From the NCBI RefSeq assembly GCF_008017455.1, contig NZ_VRTY01000004.1, positions 34,486 to 98,485 on the forward strand: a stretch of DNA of 64,000 nucleotides, given 5' to 3'. The notes under the pieces are model-generated. The model saw nothing but the letters and a program-made list of their open reading frames with translations, searched no databases and was not told the DNA's origin. The DNA comes from Pontibacter qinzhouensis. GTDB lineage: Bacteria; Bacteroidota; Bacteroidia; Cytophagales; Hymenobacteraceae. Shown in pieces: positions 18,054 through 26,990 of the stretch. How positions within the stretch are numbered: position 1 is the stretch's first letter; each line of letters starts with the position of its first letter. A program made the position numbers and the translations under genes.

Positions 18054-19366
18054 CATTCTATAGTACCAACCGCCAGTCCGCAGACATGAGCTTCAGCGAG
18101 GCCGTAATAAAAGGCCTGCCACAGGACAAAGGTTTATTTTTCCCGAAAGAGATTCCGGTGCTGCCTGCGTCGTTTTTTGAGGCGCTGCCAGAGTTAACGC
18201 TCGCTGAAATTGCTTACCAGGTGCTGAGCCCCTACACCACTCCTGATCTTACCGCTGATCAGCTAAAGACTATTTGCGAGGAGGTATTTACGTTTCCTAT
18301 TCCGCTGGTAGAAGTCGAAGAAGGTATTTCGGCACTGGAGCTGTTCCATGGCCCGACCTGTGCTTTTAAAGATGTGGGTGCCCGATTTATGTCGCGCTGC
18401 CTGCAGGCTTTCTCTACAAGCGGCAATCCTGTAACGGTACTGGTAGCCACATCCGGCGATACGGGAAGTGCTGTAGCAAATGGCTTTTTAGGCGTTGCCA
18501 ATATTGAGGTGGTTATTCTGTACCCCGAAGGCGGTGTAAGCGATATCCAGGAAATGCAGTTTACCACGCTGGGCCAGAACATTACCTCTGTAGCCGTAAA
18601 AGGCACGTTCGACGATTGCCAGAGCCTGGTGAAGCAGGCTTTCTCAGATGAAGAGCTGTCAAAAGAAATGCAGCTGTCTTCCGCCAACTCTATTAATGTG
18701 GCTCGCTGGTTACCGCAAATGGTGTACTATTTCCATGCCTGGGGACAGTGGCGGAAGCAAAACCCCGCTGCGGATGCGTCTGCTGTAACGTTTGCAGTGC
18801 CTTCCGGGAACTTCGGAAACCTGGCTGCCGGTTTACTGGCCCGCCAGATGGGTTTACCAATTGCTAATTTTATAGCCGCAACTAACCGTAACAAAATCGT
18901 GCCGGATTACCTGGAGACAGGCATTTACGCTCCTGCCCCATCGGTAGCCACCATCGCCAACGCTATGGATGTTGGCGCACCGAACAATTTTCCAAGAATT
19001 CTGGAGCTGTTCGGGAACGATTTCGATGCACTGCTGCAGGTTGTGAAAGGTTATTGGACAGACGACGAGCCCATTAGATCGGTTATCAGGGAAGTAAATG
19101 CACAAGGAAATTACCTGATGGACCCACACGGAGCCATTGGCTATATGAGCCTGAAAAAGTACTTGCCTGAGTTCAAAACGGCTGGTATTTTCCTAGAGAC
19201 AGCGCACCCTGCTAAATTCCAACAGAGCATCGAAGCTATTATCGGCACCGATGTTGCCTTGCCGGAGCAGCTACAGGCCTTCCTGAACAAGCCGAAGCAC
19301 TCTCTCAGCATCAAGAACGATTTCAGTGAACTTGCTGCTATATTACAGGAACAGGTTAAGCTTTAA
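18050..19366 (+). CDS. thrC: threonine synthase
   Basis: 438 residues. PLP enzyme converting O-phosphohomoserine to threonine. The PLP lysine lies in GPTCAFKDVGARF, and the phosphate-binding and cofactor loops include VATSGDTGSAVANGF and AVPSGNFGNLAAG. The N-terminal YSTNRQSADMSFSEAVIKGL pattern (read in parts) is that of the E. coli-type shorter threonine synthases. Last gene of the operon; a strong intrinsic terminator follows 19 bases after the stop. Confidence 0.96.
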   Translation: MTFYSTNRQSADMSFSEAVIKGLPQDKGLFFPKEIPVLPASFFEALPELTLAEIAYQVLSPYTTPDLTADQLKTICEEVFTFPIPLVEVEEGISALELFHGPTCAFKDVGARFMSRCLQAFSTSGNPVTVLVATSGDTGSAVANGFLGVANIEVVILYPEGGVSDIQEMQFTTLGQNITSVAVKGTFDDCQSLVKQAFSDEELSKEMQLSSANSINVARWLPQMVYYFHAWGQWRKQNPAADASAVTFAVPSGNFGNLAAGLLARQMGLPIANFIAATNRNKIVPDYLETGIYAPAPSVATIANAMDVGAPNNFPRILELFGNDFDALLQVVKGYWTDDEPIRSVIREVNAQGNYLMDPHGAIGYMSLKKYLPEFKTAGIFLETAHPAKFQQSIEAIIGTDVALPEQLQAFLNKPKHSLSIKNDFSELAAILQEQVKL

Positions 19367-19385
19367 GTAGCAACTAACATAATTT

Positions 19386-19422
19386 AAAAGCCTCAGATGC
19401 GTGGTGCATCTGAGGCTTTTTT
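19386..19422 (+). terminator. thr operon intrinsic terminator
   Basis: aaaagcctcagatgc (19386-19400) pairs perfectly with gcatctgaggctttt (19406-19420), 5-base loop, followed by T residues. Confidence 0.92.
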
Positions 19423-19430
19423 ATATGTGA

Positions 19431-19487
19431 ACCCTTGACTTAAAATAAGGCCAAAAGCTTTTGAAGGCAGTTTTTATTCGAATAATT
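19431..19487 (+). repeat. interspersed repeat, copy 5
   Basis: Starts ACCCTTGACT, core GCTTTTGAAGG, ends TTTTTATTCGAATAATT. It is followed directly by gccttcaaaagctt (19488-19501), the exact complement of its own core segment at 19455-19468, so this copy can fold into a 14-bp stem. Confidence 0.88.
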
Positions 19488-19547
19488 GCCTTCAAAAGCT
19501 TAGTTCAATATTAAAAGCTGAAAGGCATCTTTAGTAATCCAAAGATG

Positions 19548-20366
19548 TTACGCCTCCACGGGCACACCTTTATAAAAATCTGCTTCGTCTACCTCCACTT
19601 TATCCATGAGTAGGCTCAGCAGTCTTTCCCTGATAAGTTTGTACTCGGGCATACTGATAATGGCTTTTTTGTTGCGTGGGCGTGGCAGGTGCAGTTCTTC
19701 TATTTCGCGTATGGTGGCGGCTGGGCCATCTGTCATCACCACGATTCTGTCTGAAAGGAAAATGGCTTCTTCGATGTCGTGCGTTACCAGGATAATGGTT
19801 TTGCTGCGGTTGTCCAGGTTCCAGAGTTTCAGAAGTTCCAGTTGCATGTCGCCTTTGGTCAGGGCATCTAGGGCTCCGAAGGGTTCGTCCATGAGCAGCA
19901 TGTCGGGGTTAATGGCGAAGGCGCGGGCAATGGCGACACGCTGTTTCATGCCACCCGAAATCTGCTGCGGTAGCTTCTCGCGGTGTGCCGACAGGTTTAC
20001 CATCTTAATGTATTTCTCTACGATCTCCTTCTTCTCCTCCCGCGTCTTATTCTTCACAGCTGCATCTACTGCCTGAAAAATATTCTGGTACACCGTGAGC
20101 CAGGGTAGCAACGAGTAGTTCTGAAACACAATGCCCCTGTCTGGTCCGGGGCCTTTCACAGGAACTCCGTTAATGGTAACAGTGCCTTTGGTCGGTGTCA
20201 GCATTCCGGCTACGGCATTCATAATGGTAGATTTGCCACAGCCGGAGTGGCCGATAATTGAAACTATTTCGCCCTTCTTTACCTGAAGGTCTACATTCCG
20301 TACCGCCACAAATTTTCCTTTCGGCGTAGCAAAAGATATCTCTAAGTTATTTATTTCTAAGTACAT
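19548..20366 (-). CDS. nrtD: nitrate ABC transporter, ATP-binding subunit
   Basis: 272 residues, close to NrtD/SsuB length. Walker A GHSGCGKSTIMNAVAG (about 38-53), signature SGGMKQRVAIARA, Walker B MLLMDEPFGALDALT and the switch histidine in LVTHDIEEAI. It powers the NrtA-NrtB importer encoded just upstream on the same strand. The C-terminal region (LPRPRNKKAIISMPEYKLIRERL) is typical of nitrate/sulfonate-type ATPases. The nitrate assignment rests mainly on the NrtA-type binding protein in the cluster. The convergent thrC terminator and repeat copy 5 separate it from the threonine operon. Confidence 0.85.
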   Translation of the reverse strand: MYLEINNLEISFATPKGKFVAVRNVDLQVKKGEIVSIIGHSGCGKSTIMNAVAGMLTPTKGTVTINGVPVKGPGPDRGIVFQNYSLLPWLTVYQNIFQAVDAAVKNKTREEKKEIVEKYIKMVNLSAHREKLPQQISGGMKQRVAIARAFAINPDMLLMDEPFGALDALTKGDMQLELLKLWNLDNRSKTIILVTHDIEEAIFLSDRIVVMTDGPAATIREIEELHLPRPRNKKAIISMPEYKLIRERLLSLLMDKVEVDEADFYKGVPVEA

Positions 20367-20516
20367 GGCTTTTCTGAAGAAATGAGTGATGGTGTAAATT
20401 TTGAGTGAGTGAATAAGAATGGGTTTGCTTCAAGCAGCCTATTTTTGAGTTTGAGAAAGGTCGTCTGTTGCAGTAGCATTCTATTAATTTCTAATGTTTC
20501 AGTAGGCGATTCCCAC

Positions 20517-21377
20517 TTAGCTGGCATATGTAAACTTCTTTTCCAGCACGGCGAAAAACCTATCGAGCAGCAAGCCTACAATTCCGATTATCAGAATGGC
20601 GGCAATTACTTTTTCGAGGCTCAGGGCGTTCCAGCTATCCCACACAAAAAAACCGATACCCAGACCACCAGATAACATTTCGCCAGCCACAATTACGAGC
20701 CAGGCCACACTAATGCTTAAGCGCAAGCCAGTAATAATGTGCGGCAGGCTGTACGGAATCAGAATTTTGGTGATGTAGCGCCAGGTAGAGAAGCCGAATG
20801 CCTTAGCCACATTTTTATGGTCTTTCGGGATAGAACCCACTCCAAAAGCAGTGTTGATGAGCGTTGACCAAAGCGAGGTAATAAAAATGATAAAGATGGT
20901 AGCTGTTCCGGCATTCTGAAAAACTGCCAGCCCTATCGGGAACCAGGCCAGCGGCGATACCGGCTTCAGGATTTGCACAATCGGGTAAAACAGTTTGTTA
21001 CAGAAGGAGTTGGCGCCCATTAAAATGCCTATCGGAATAGCTACCACCGACCCGAGCGCAAAACCGATAAATACTTTCCCAAGCGAACTGATAAGTTGCA
21101 GGGCAATGCCTTTGTCGTTGGGGCCGTAATCGTAGAACGGGTCCTTCAGCATTTCCCACAGCACAGTAAGTGTGGCAACAGGACCAGGTAACGCACCGGC
21201 AGTAAGCTTGCTGAGGAGGTACCACAAAACGAGCAGAATACCGAAGCCGCCAAGCGTATAAGCAGAGGCTTGCAGCGCACCTGACAACTTGTTCAGAAGT
21301 GGCTTCAGGGAGATTCGATCTGATAACGCAGCGGAAGAGGTAAGTTCTATAGCTGCAGAGTTTGTTTGAGCGTTCAT
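20517..21377 (-). CDS. nrtB: nitrate ABC transporter, permease subunit
   Basis: 286 residues with about six membrane helices. Segments such as LGKVFIGFALGSVVAIPIGI, PVSPLAWFPIGLAVF and the EAA-like loop with SVAWLVIVAGEMLSGGLGIG match NrtB/SsuC permeases; the last stretch (GEMLSGGLGIGFFVWD) is close to NrtB. It forms the inner-membrane channel and partners the ATPase 150 bases downstream and the binding lipoprotein 179 bases upstream. Confidence 0.87.
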   Translation of the reverse strand: MNAQTNSAAIELTSSAALSDRISLKPLLNKLSGALQASAYTLGGFGILLVLWYLLSKLTAGALPGPVATLTVLWEMLKDPFYDYGPNDKGIALQLISSLGKVFIGFALGSVVAIPIGILMGANSFCNKLFYPIVQILKPVSPLAWFPIGLAVFQNAGTATIFIIFITSLWSTLINTAFGVGSIPKDHKNVAKAFGFSTWRYITKILIPYSLPHIITGLRLSISVAWLVIVAGEMLSGGLGIGFFVWDSWNALSLEKVIAAILIIGIVGLLLDRFFAVLEKKFTYAS

Positions 21378-21465
21378 GTTAAAGTAAATTTTAAATGAAA
21401 GAGAGATTTAGTAGCGGAGCGCAGGCTGTTTCTGCTGCACTCCTGCACCTGTCATCGAAAACCAG

Positions 21466-21521
21466 ATTATTTAAATGAAAATGGCCTCCGGAAGCAAAAC
21501 AGCTTGATTTTGCTCAAGGGT
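21466..21521 (-). repeat. interspersed repeat, copy 6
   Basis: Reverse orientation; the complement starts ACCCTTGAGC, has core GCTTCCGGAGGC and a 3' box ending TTTAAATAAT. Sits between nrtA and nrtB. Confidence 0.85.
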
Positions 21522-21556
21522 CAGGCCCTCGGCTTTTTTATAATTAGCGTAACTGC

Positions 21557-22819
21557 TTACTTCTTTGCCACCGGTGCTCCTGCCCCCGGGCTGTTCGGGT
21601 CGAAAGTAGATTTGTCAATATCGATGGTGAACGGTTGCATATCATCTTCTGGCACAGCAATGCCCATTTCTTTGGCTACTTCGGCATAGAGGTCCTGCAA
21701 AATAAGCTTATCGGCTATGGCTTTGTAGTCGGGGGCATCTTTGAGGTAGCCAAAGCGCACATACTGGTTCATATACCAGATGCCATAGGCTTTGCGCGGG
21801 AAATTCACCATGCCTTTGTTGTGGTAGAGCATGTAATCGTCTTTGTAAGTATACTTGCCAAAGTCGCAGCCCAGGTCGTACTCGCCCAACAGGCGCGCCT
21901 CAATTTCGTTTGCCGGTGCGTTCACATACGACTGCCTCCCGATAATCTCAGCAGCCTCTCCCCTGTTTTTCAAATCGTCGAGCCAGATAGAAGCTTCCAG
22001 CACGGCCTTCATCACCAGCTTCAAGTCTTCGCGGCGGCCTTCGCTGAACTGCTTGTTCACAACCAGGGCTTTTTCCGGGTGGTTTTTCCAGATGTCTTGC
22101 GAGGCGAGGTGCGTGAAGCCGATGTTCTGCTTTACAGCCACTTGGTTCCAGGGCTCTCCTACACAAAAACCGTCCATGTTTCCTACTTTCATGTTAGCGA
22201 CCATTTGTGGAGGCGGAATGGTAATAATGCGTACTTTCTGCTGGTCTACACCGGCAGCTGCCAGGTAATAGCGTAGCCAGATGTCGTGGGTGCCGCCAGG
22301 GTATGTCATGGCAAACGTCAGTTCCTTTTTAGCTCCCATAGCCGAAACAGCTGCTGCCATACCATCCAGGTTCTGGAAACCAACCTTGCCACAGAAGTCA
22401 TTCGATAGGGTAATGGCCTGGCCGTTGTTGTTCAGCATCATGGCGATCTGCATTTCAGAGCCTGCTTTGCCACTCACACCCGTGTAGACAGAGAAAGGCA
22501 TTCCGAAAAGACAGTGAGCGCCATCCAGTTCACCGGTTAGCAGTTTATCACGCACATTGGCCCAGCTGGCTTCTTTCGATATTTCCACATTCAGGCCATA
22601 TTTTTTAAAGATGCCTTTTTCGTGGGCAATTACGAGCGGGGCACAATCGGTGAGCGGAATAATGCCCAGTGTAATCTTTTTACCGGCAGGAGCATCTCCA
22701 GCCAGAGCAGTACCATCTGCAGCCGTAGTGTTAGAGCTACAGGAGTTCAGGATCGTGACTACGCCCATTACCAGCAGCACCGCCAGCAACGAGGATAAAA
22801 TGGAAAGAGGACGTTTCAT
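21557..22819 (-). CDS. nrtA: nitrate/bicarbonate-type ABC transporter substrate-binding lipoprotein
   Basis: 420 residues. N-terminal lipoprotein signal with lipobox LNSC (Cys27), so it is probably tethered to the membrane facing the periplasm. The mature part starts with TLGIIPLTDCAPLVIAHEKG, then EASWANVRDKLLTGELDGAH and FGMPFSVYTGVSG, which are hallmark segments of the NrtA/CmpA family rather than of taurine or aliphatic-sulfonate binders. Later segments FCVGEPWNQ and YNPPHNKGMVNFPRK-like DYMLYHNKGMVNFPRKA fit too. Nitrate or nitrite is the most likely ligand; bicarbonate (CmpA) is an alternative. No nitrate or nitrite reductase genes are in the window. Confidence 0.87.
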   Translation of the reverse strand: MKRPLSILSSLLAVLLVMGVVTILNSCSSNTTAADGTALAGDAPAGKKITLGIIPLTDCAPLVIAHEKGIFKKYGLNVEISKEASWANVRDKLLTGELDGAHCLFGMPFSVYTGVSGKAGSEMQIAMMLNNNGQAITLSNDFCGKVGFQNLDGMAAAVSAMGAKKELTFAMTYPGGTHDIWLRYYLAAAGVDQQKVRIITIPPPQMVANMKVGNMDGFCVGEPWNQVAVKQNIGFTHLASQDIWKNHPEKALVVNKQFSEGRREDLKLVMKAVLEASIWLDDLKNRGEAAEIIGRQSYVNAPANEIEARLLGEYDLGCDFGKYTYKDDYMLYHNKGMVNFPRKAYGIWYMNQYVRFGYLKDAPDYKAIADKLILQDLYAEVAKEMGIAVPEDDMQPFTIDIDKSTFDPNSPGAGAPVAKK

Positions 22820-22919
22820 ATGTTTTTGTTATGATCTGTTAAGGAAAAATTTGGCAATAAGAAGACATGCAGCACCTGAGCAGCTGCTGAAAAGAAAGCA
22901 GAAAAGATAAATTGGTAAG

Positions 22920-24284
22920 TTACTTAGCCAGGAAATTTGGCTTGATATTGACCATCAGATAAGCCCAGTTGGCTTGCTTATCGGGGTTGGCTATGTTTTT
23001 AACGGCCGGAGAGGCGAGTGTAGCAGAACCGAACAAGGTAGAATAGCCAGCCTCCAGGCCAACTACTTTTGTAATGGCAGCGCTCAGCACCAGGTCCAGT
23101 TCTGTACCGAAGTTGCGGTCCAGGCTAACGCTTTCAGGACTCAGCACCTCGTTGGCAGCCATAAACTGATGTACATCGAGCGCTACAGAAAGCTTTTCGT
23201 TTACCTTGTACCGAGACTTCAGGTAGTAATTCACCAGGCCATTTTTACCAAAACCATCAGCTACGTAAAAGTAGTCCATATAGCCCCAGAACTTGTGCGG
23301 TGTGCCGTAAAGCGGGTCGAACTGGCGGTTAACACCATCTGTGGCGGCCGGATTGTTACCAGAAGTATAATCTATACCGGGGCCAAAGCTAAACCTAGGC
23401 GACACCGTATAAGTAGCGGCGGCAGAAAGTAAGTGAGCAGCCAGTTTATTGCCGTCTTTGTCGTTGCCACGCTGCACATAGGCGCTGGCCGTAACCCCCA
23501 CCCGCTCTAGCGGTGTAACCGTAACAAAAGCACCGCTGGTTAAACGGCTCCAGGCTCCTTGCCCCCATATGCGGTTTCCGCCCTCTGTCTGGTATTTGTT
23601 AAAGTCGTCTTTCAGGAACAGCAGCGAGGCACTACCTCTCTGGAATTTGCGGCCGGCATACAAAAATTGCATCGATTTGTACATAGTGCCAATGCCGTTG
23701 GTGCCCGCGCCATAACCTGCCGGTATACCATTGTAAGGCGTTCCGATTTTGCGCTCCTGGTTCTGGTTGAATGCTACGCCGATGTGGCCCATCCAGCCCT
23801 GATGCTCCAGCTTCAGCAAAGCTACATCGTGGCGACGGCCCTGTTGCAGCCAGTCCAGATTGCCCAGCAGCCGCGAGTCGTCATATACCAGTTCCTGTCG
23901 CCCTATTTTAAGCGAGAAGTTATCTAGGGCAGAGGTAGTGTCGAGGAGCATGATTTCGCCCCAGGCTTCGTGCACCAACAAGCCGTTGTTGGCATCGAGG
24001 GTGATGCGGTTAATACTGGAGGCATCCTGGCCCCACACACGGACATCTTGCACTGCAGCATGTAACTTAAAACGGTGCCCGGCATAGCCCATGTTCAGGC
24101 GGGTACGCTGCGAAGTGAAAAATGCTGGCTTTGCCCCCTCCGGCGATAACGTACCTTGCCCATCGCGTAACTCGGAGCGGGTTCGGAGCTGACCAGAAAG
24201 CGTGAATTGCGCCTGTGCCACCTGAGAGCACAGTAATCCCAGCACTAGCCCGCCTAAAAGTTGGCTGAGTAGCTTTTTTTTCAT
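22920..24284 (-). CDS. outer-membrane porin of the alginate-export family
   Basis: 454 residues with a signal peptide (MKKKLLSQLLGGLVLGLLC, cleavage probably after QAQ or AQA) and a repetitive amphipathic beta pattern ending in WAYLMVNIKPNF. Early motifs FTLSGQLRTRSELRDGQG and TSQRTRLNMGYAG are typical of Bacteroidota alginate_exp-family beta-barrels. Similar porins often sit next to nitrate transport genes in this phylum, so a role in passing nitrate or nitrite over the outer membrane is a reasonable inference. It is the first gene of the minus-strand nrt group, 100 bases before nrtA. Confidence 0.8.
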   Translation of the reverse strand: MKKKLLSQLLGGLVLGLLCSQVAQAQFTLSGQLRTRSELRDGQGTLSPEGAKPAFFTSQRTRLNMGYAGHRFKLHAAVQDVRVWGQDASSINRITLDANNGLLVHEAWGEIMLLDTTSALDNFSLKIGRQELVYDDSRLLGNLDWLQQGRRHDVALLKLEHQGWMGHIGVAFNQNQERKIGTPYNGIPAGYGAGTNGIGTMYKSMQFLYAGRKFQRGSASLLFLKDDFNKYQTEGGNRIWGQGAWSRLTSGAFVTVTPLERVGVTASAYVQRGNDKDGNKLAAHLLSAAATYTVSPRFSFGPGIDYTSGNNPAATDGVNRQFDPLYGTPHKFWGYMDYFYVADGFGKNGLVNYYLKSRYKVNEKLSVALDVHQFMAANEVLSPESVSLDRNFGTELDLVLSAAITKVVGLEAGYSTLFGSATLASPAVKNIANPDKQANWAYLMVNIKPNFLAK

Positions 24285-24798
24285 AAATTTGAATAGTTTT
24301 AAGTTAGAAATAATTTAGAATGAGCATTTATTACCTGCCCTGGGGATTGGCCGATCTTCCAGGGCTTTTTTATTCTAAGAAGGTAATCGAAACTAATTAA
24401 TAACATCTGCAAAGTTTTGGATCACCGCAGGATGCTACAAGCAAACTAAACTGTTTGGTCCTTAGCTGGTAGATTTATAAATAAGTGGCATTTAAACCTT
24501 ATATAAAATAAACCTGTTCCCCTTCAAGAACCAGGACGCTAGAATTTCCTCCTTCTGCTGAAATCGAAAAACCTTCCGTTGAATTATAGAAATTAAGTTG
24601 TACTCTATAACTGCAAAAACTTGTTCCGCTAAAGCATCTCTTCCTGCATCTGAGTTATATTCAATAAAACAAAAGGGTTTAAGCAAAACTCCCTCATATC
24701 ATTTACACCCCCTTACCTGAGTAATATTACTTATTTTTATTTAAACCACCTAAATTTTTAAACCATATTTTTAAAATAAATTATCTTTCTTTGCATAT

Positions 24799-24819
24799 AC
24801 CCCCAAAAAACAATGGGGT
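24799..24819. promoter_or_regulatory. possible regulator-binding inverted repeat
   Basis: ACCCCC and TGGGGT facing each other across a short A-rich spacer. The half-site resembles the NarL heptamer family (TACYYMT) only loosely. Its position between divergent nitrate genes makes it a candidate operator; unproven. Confidence 0.25.
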
Positions 24820-25258
24820 GTTTGAAAATTTTTTACTATTATAGAATATAGATTGCAGACTTCATAAAACACAAATGTTAGTTTAATTTCTATATTTATT
24901 CCGTCAAAACTATAAGGGCTGGCAACAGAATTTAAAGGCTTTTATTAGAATCAGCTGGTGTGGGCAGGTATTCTGACGCAGCACCATTTTTTTAAATTTC
25001 ATTAGTTAAACAGTAGATTTTAAACAGGTTAAGTACCACACAGATTAATTCGAAACAAATACCAGTAGAGAATCGCCTATTATTTAAACATAAAAGCTTC
25101 TGATCAATCTAAAACCACGCTTGAACTAAAAACGCTTGAAAATCGGGTGCTGCAGCCAGGATAGATTTTGTTAGTCAGCTAAGCGTGTTAAAATTCAGAA
25201 ATTATAAGCTGCAGTTTAGAATAAAAACAAGTAGTTAGCTGAGGTTTAATCAGCCTCT

Positions 25259-25316
25259 TACCCTTGACTAATTTTTAAGGAAATAGCGTCTGGAGGTCAT
25301 TTTCATTTAAATAATT
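25259..25316 (+). repeat. interspersed repeat, copy 7
   Basis: Starts TACCCTTGAC, core CGTCTGGAGG, ends TTTTCATTTAAATAATT; 198 bases before the sensor kinase start. Confidence 0.85.
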
Positions 25317-25513
25317 TACTGGCAGTAGATTGAAGCAACAAGTACAAATACCTAGGTAATAGATAAATTAATTTAAACACAGGAGGTGCGCCATACCTCC
25401 TGCACCACGTTGGTAAGCTTCAGCATTACAATAGATATTGTTACCTGCTAAAGCATAAAAGAATACACCCTATTATAAGTAAGAATGTTGTACTCTGTCA
25501 TTGATATCGCTAC

Positions 25514-26986
25514 ATGACCTATAGGAGCAAAAACGCTGACCCAAACATTGCCCGTAAAATAACGAGGCTCTACTTGCTGGCCCTCACGGCTGTAGCCCTG
25601 CTTTCTGTTGGGGGCCAGGTGCTGGTGCAGCGCTCCCTGCAAAGCCAACTCAGCGACTCGAAGGTTATAAATATAGCCGGCAGGCAACGTATGCTTAGCC
25701 AAAAGATCTGTAAAACAGTGCTCCTGCTCGGCAACCACCCCGACAGCCTGAACATAAGCACCTACCTGGCCGACCTCGACGATGCCCTGGAACTGTGGAG
25801 CAAAAGTCACCAGGGGCTTAAAAATGGCTACCTCGACTACGTTGCCACTCCCGTTACAAACAGCGATACCATTGCTGAAATGTTTGCCCAAATCGATCCA
25901 TATTTCAGGGCCATTCTGTTTAATACCATCCAAATTCGCGACTCTTACAAAGCTGGAACTCCGCTTGCCTCTGCAGCCAATATAAGCTCCGTTAACACAA
26001 TTTTAGCCAACGAGCGGGCTTACCTGCAGGGCATGAACCAGATCGTGTTTCAGTATGATGCGGAGGCTAATCTTCGGGTGCACGATTCGCAGCAAATGGA
26101 AATGATTCTGCTGTTTTGCACCCTGGGGGTACTGCTGCTGGAGGGGCTGTTTATTTTCCGGCCGGCTGTTAACCAGATTCAGCATACCATCGGGCTTCTG
26201 ATACAGTCGGAGCAGCGAACACAGCGTGTAAATGAAGAACTGGTGCATGTAAACAAATCGTTGGAAGAAACGAAAGAGGCCTTGGTAGAAGCCACTAGCC
26301 AGAAGTACCAGCAGGAAATGAGCGAACAGAAACTACGGTCGGCTTACCTGGTAGAGGGGCAGGAAGAAGAACGCAAACGCGTTGCCCGCGACATACACGA
26401 TGGCCTGGGCCAGATGCTGACCGCCCTTAAATTCGGCATCGAAAAAATTGGCGACTCGGTTACAGACACACCCACAGCTCAGCAAAACCTGGCCGACCTG
26501 CGCAACCTTGTCAGCCAGACGATTGCAGAGGCTCGCACCATTTCATTTAACCTGATGCCGGCCGTGCTCAGCGACTTCGGAATTTCTTCGGCCCTAAAAT
26601 TACTAACTGCCCAGGTGGCTGCTAATGCTGGTATTCACGTAGCTTTTAAAACCAACTGGAACGGTGAAAGACTCGAAAAAAATATCGAAATCGGGCTGTA
26701 CAGAGTGTGCCAGGAGGCCCTGCACAATGCTGTGAAGTATGCAGGTGCGAAAGAGGTAGCCGTTGAACTTCTGGGTAAAAAGAAATATATTCAACTTAAA
26801 ATTGCGGATAAAGGGCGCGGTTTCGATTATAATAAACTAGTGGTGCAACCACACCAGGCAGGTCCGGCTCACGGCATCAGTAACATGAAGGCAAGAGTCG
26901 ACATGATGAATGGCCAGATAAACATAACGGCCCGGCCCGGAAAAGGAACGCAGATACAGGTAAAAATTCCGCTGAATGATAACTAA
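25514..26986 (+). CDS. NarX-like membrane sensor histidine kinase with a PilJ-type sensor domain
   Basis: 490 residues. TM1 at about 18-37, an extracytoplasmic region of about 155 residues starting with a PilJ/NarX-type P-box (VINIAGRQRMLSQKI, 51-65), TM2 at about 196-216, then a coiled-coil linker and a HisKA_3 kinase with phospho-acceptor H295 in RDIHDGLGQM, and an HATPase of the NarX/UhpB class (NAVKYAGA, then DKGRGFD and GISNMKARV). P-box sequences of this kind sense nitrate or nitrite in NarX and related proteins. Together with its position next to nrt genes and a NarL-like regulator 4 bases downstream, the likely job is nitrate-responsive control. Confidence 0.87.
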   Translation: MTYRSKNADPNIARKITRLYLLALTAVALLSVGGQVLVQRSLQSQLSDSKVINIAGRQRMLSQKICKTVLLLGNHPDSLNISTYLADLDDALELWSKSHQGLKNGYLDYVATPVTNSDTIAEMFAQIDPYFRAILFNTIQIRDSYKAGTPLASAANISSVNTILANERAYLQGMNQIVFQYDAEANLRVHDSQQMEMILLFCTLGVLLLEGLFIFRPAVNQIQHTIGLLIQSEQRTQRVNEELVHVNKSLEETKEALVEATSQKYQQEMSEQKLRSAYLVEGQEEERKRVARDIHDGLGQMLTALKFGIEKIGDSVTDTPTAQQNLADLRNLVSQTIAEARTISFNLMPAVLSDFGISSALKLLTAQVAANAGIHVAFKTNWNGERLEKNIEIGLYRVCQEALHNAVKYAGAKEVAVELLGKKKYIQLKIADKGRGFDYNKLVVQPHQAGPAHGISNMKARVDMMNGQINITARPGKGTQIQVKIPLNDN

Positions 26987-26990
26987 CAAC

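Larger units (their letters stand above)
24285..25513. other. 1.2-kb divergent control region between the nrt group and the sensor kinase
   Basis: No coding region is convincing; a 64-codon minus-strand frame (24492-24686) lacks any recognisable feature. The region must hold the promoters for the porin/nrt group and the NarX-like kinase. Visible elements are two C-rich motifs (TACACCCCC at 24704-24712 and an ACCCC/TGGGGT inverted pair at 24799-24819) and a copy of the interspersed repeat (25259-25316). Confidence 0.5.

Noticed and set aside
24492..24686. 64-codon minus-strand ORF upstream of the porin
   Set aside because: No recognisable features and lies in a promoter-rich AT-rich gap.
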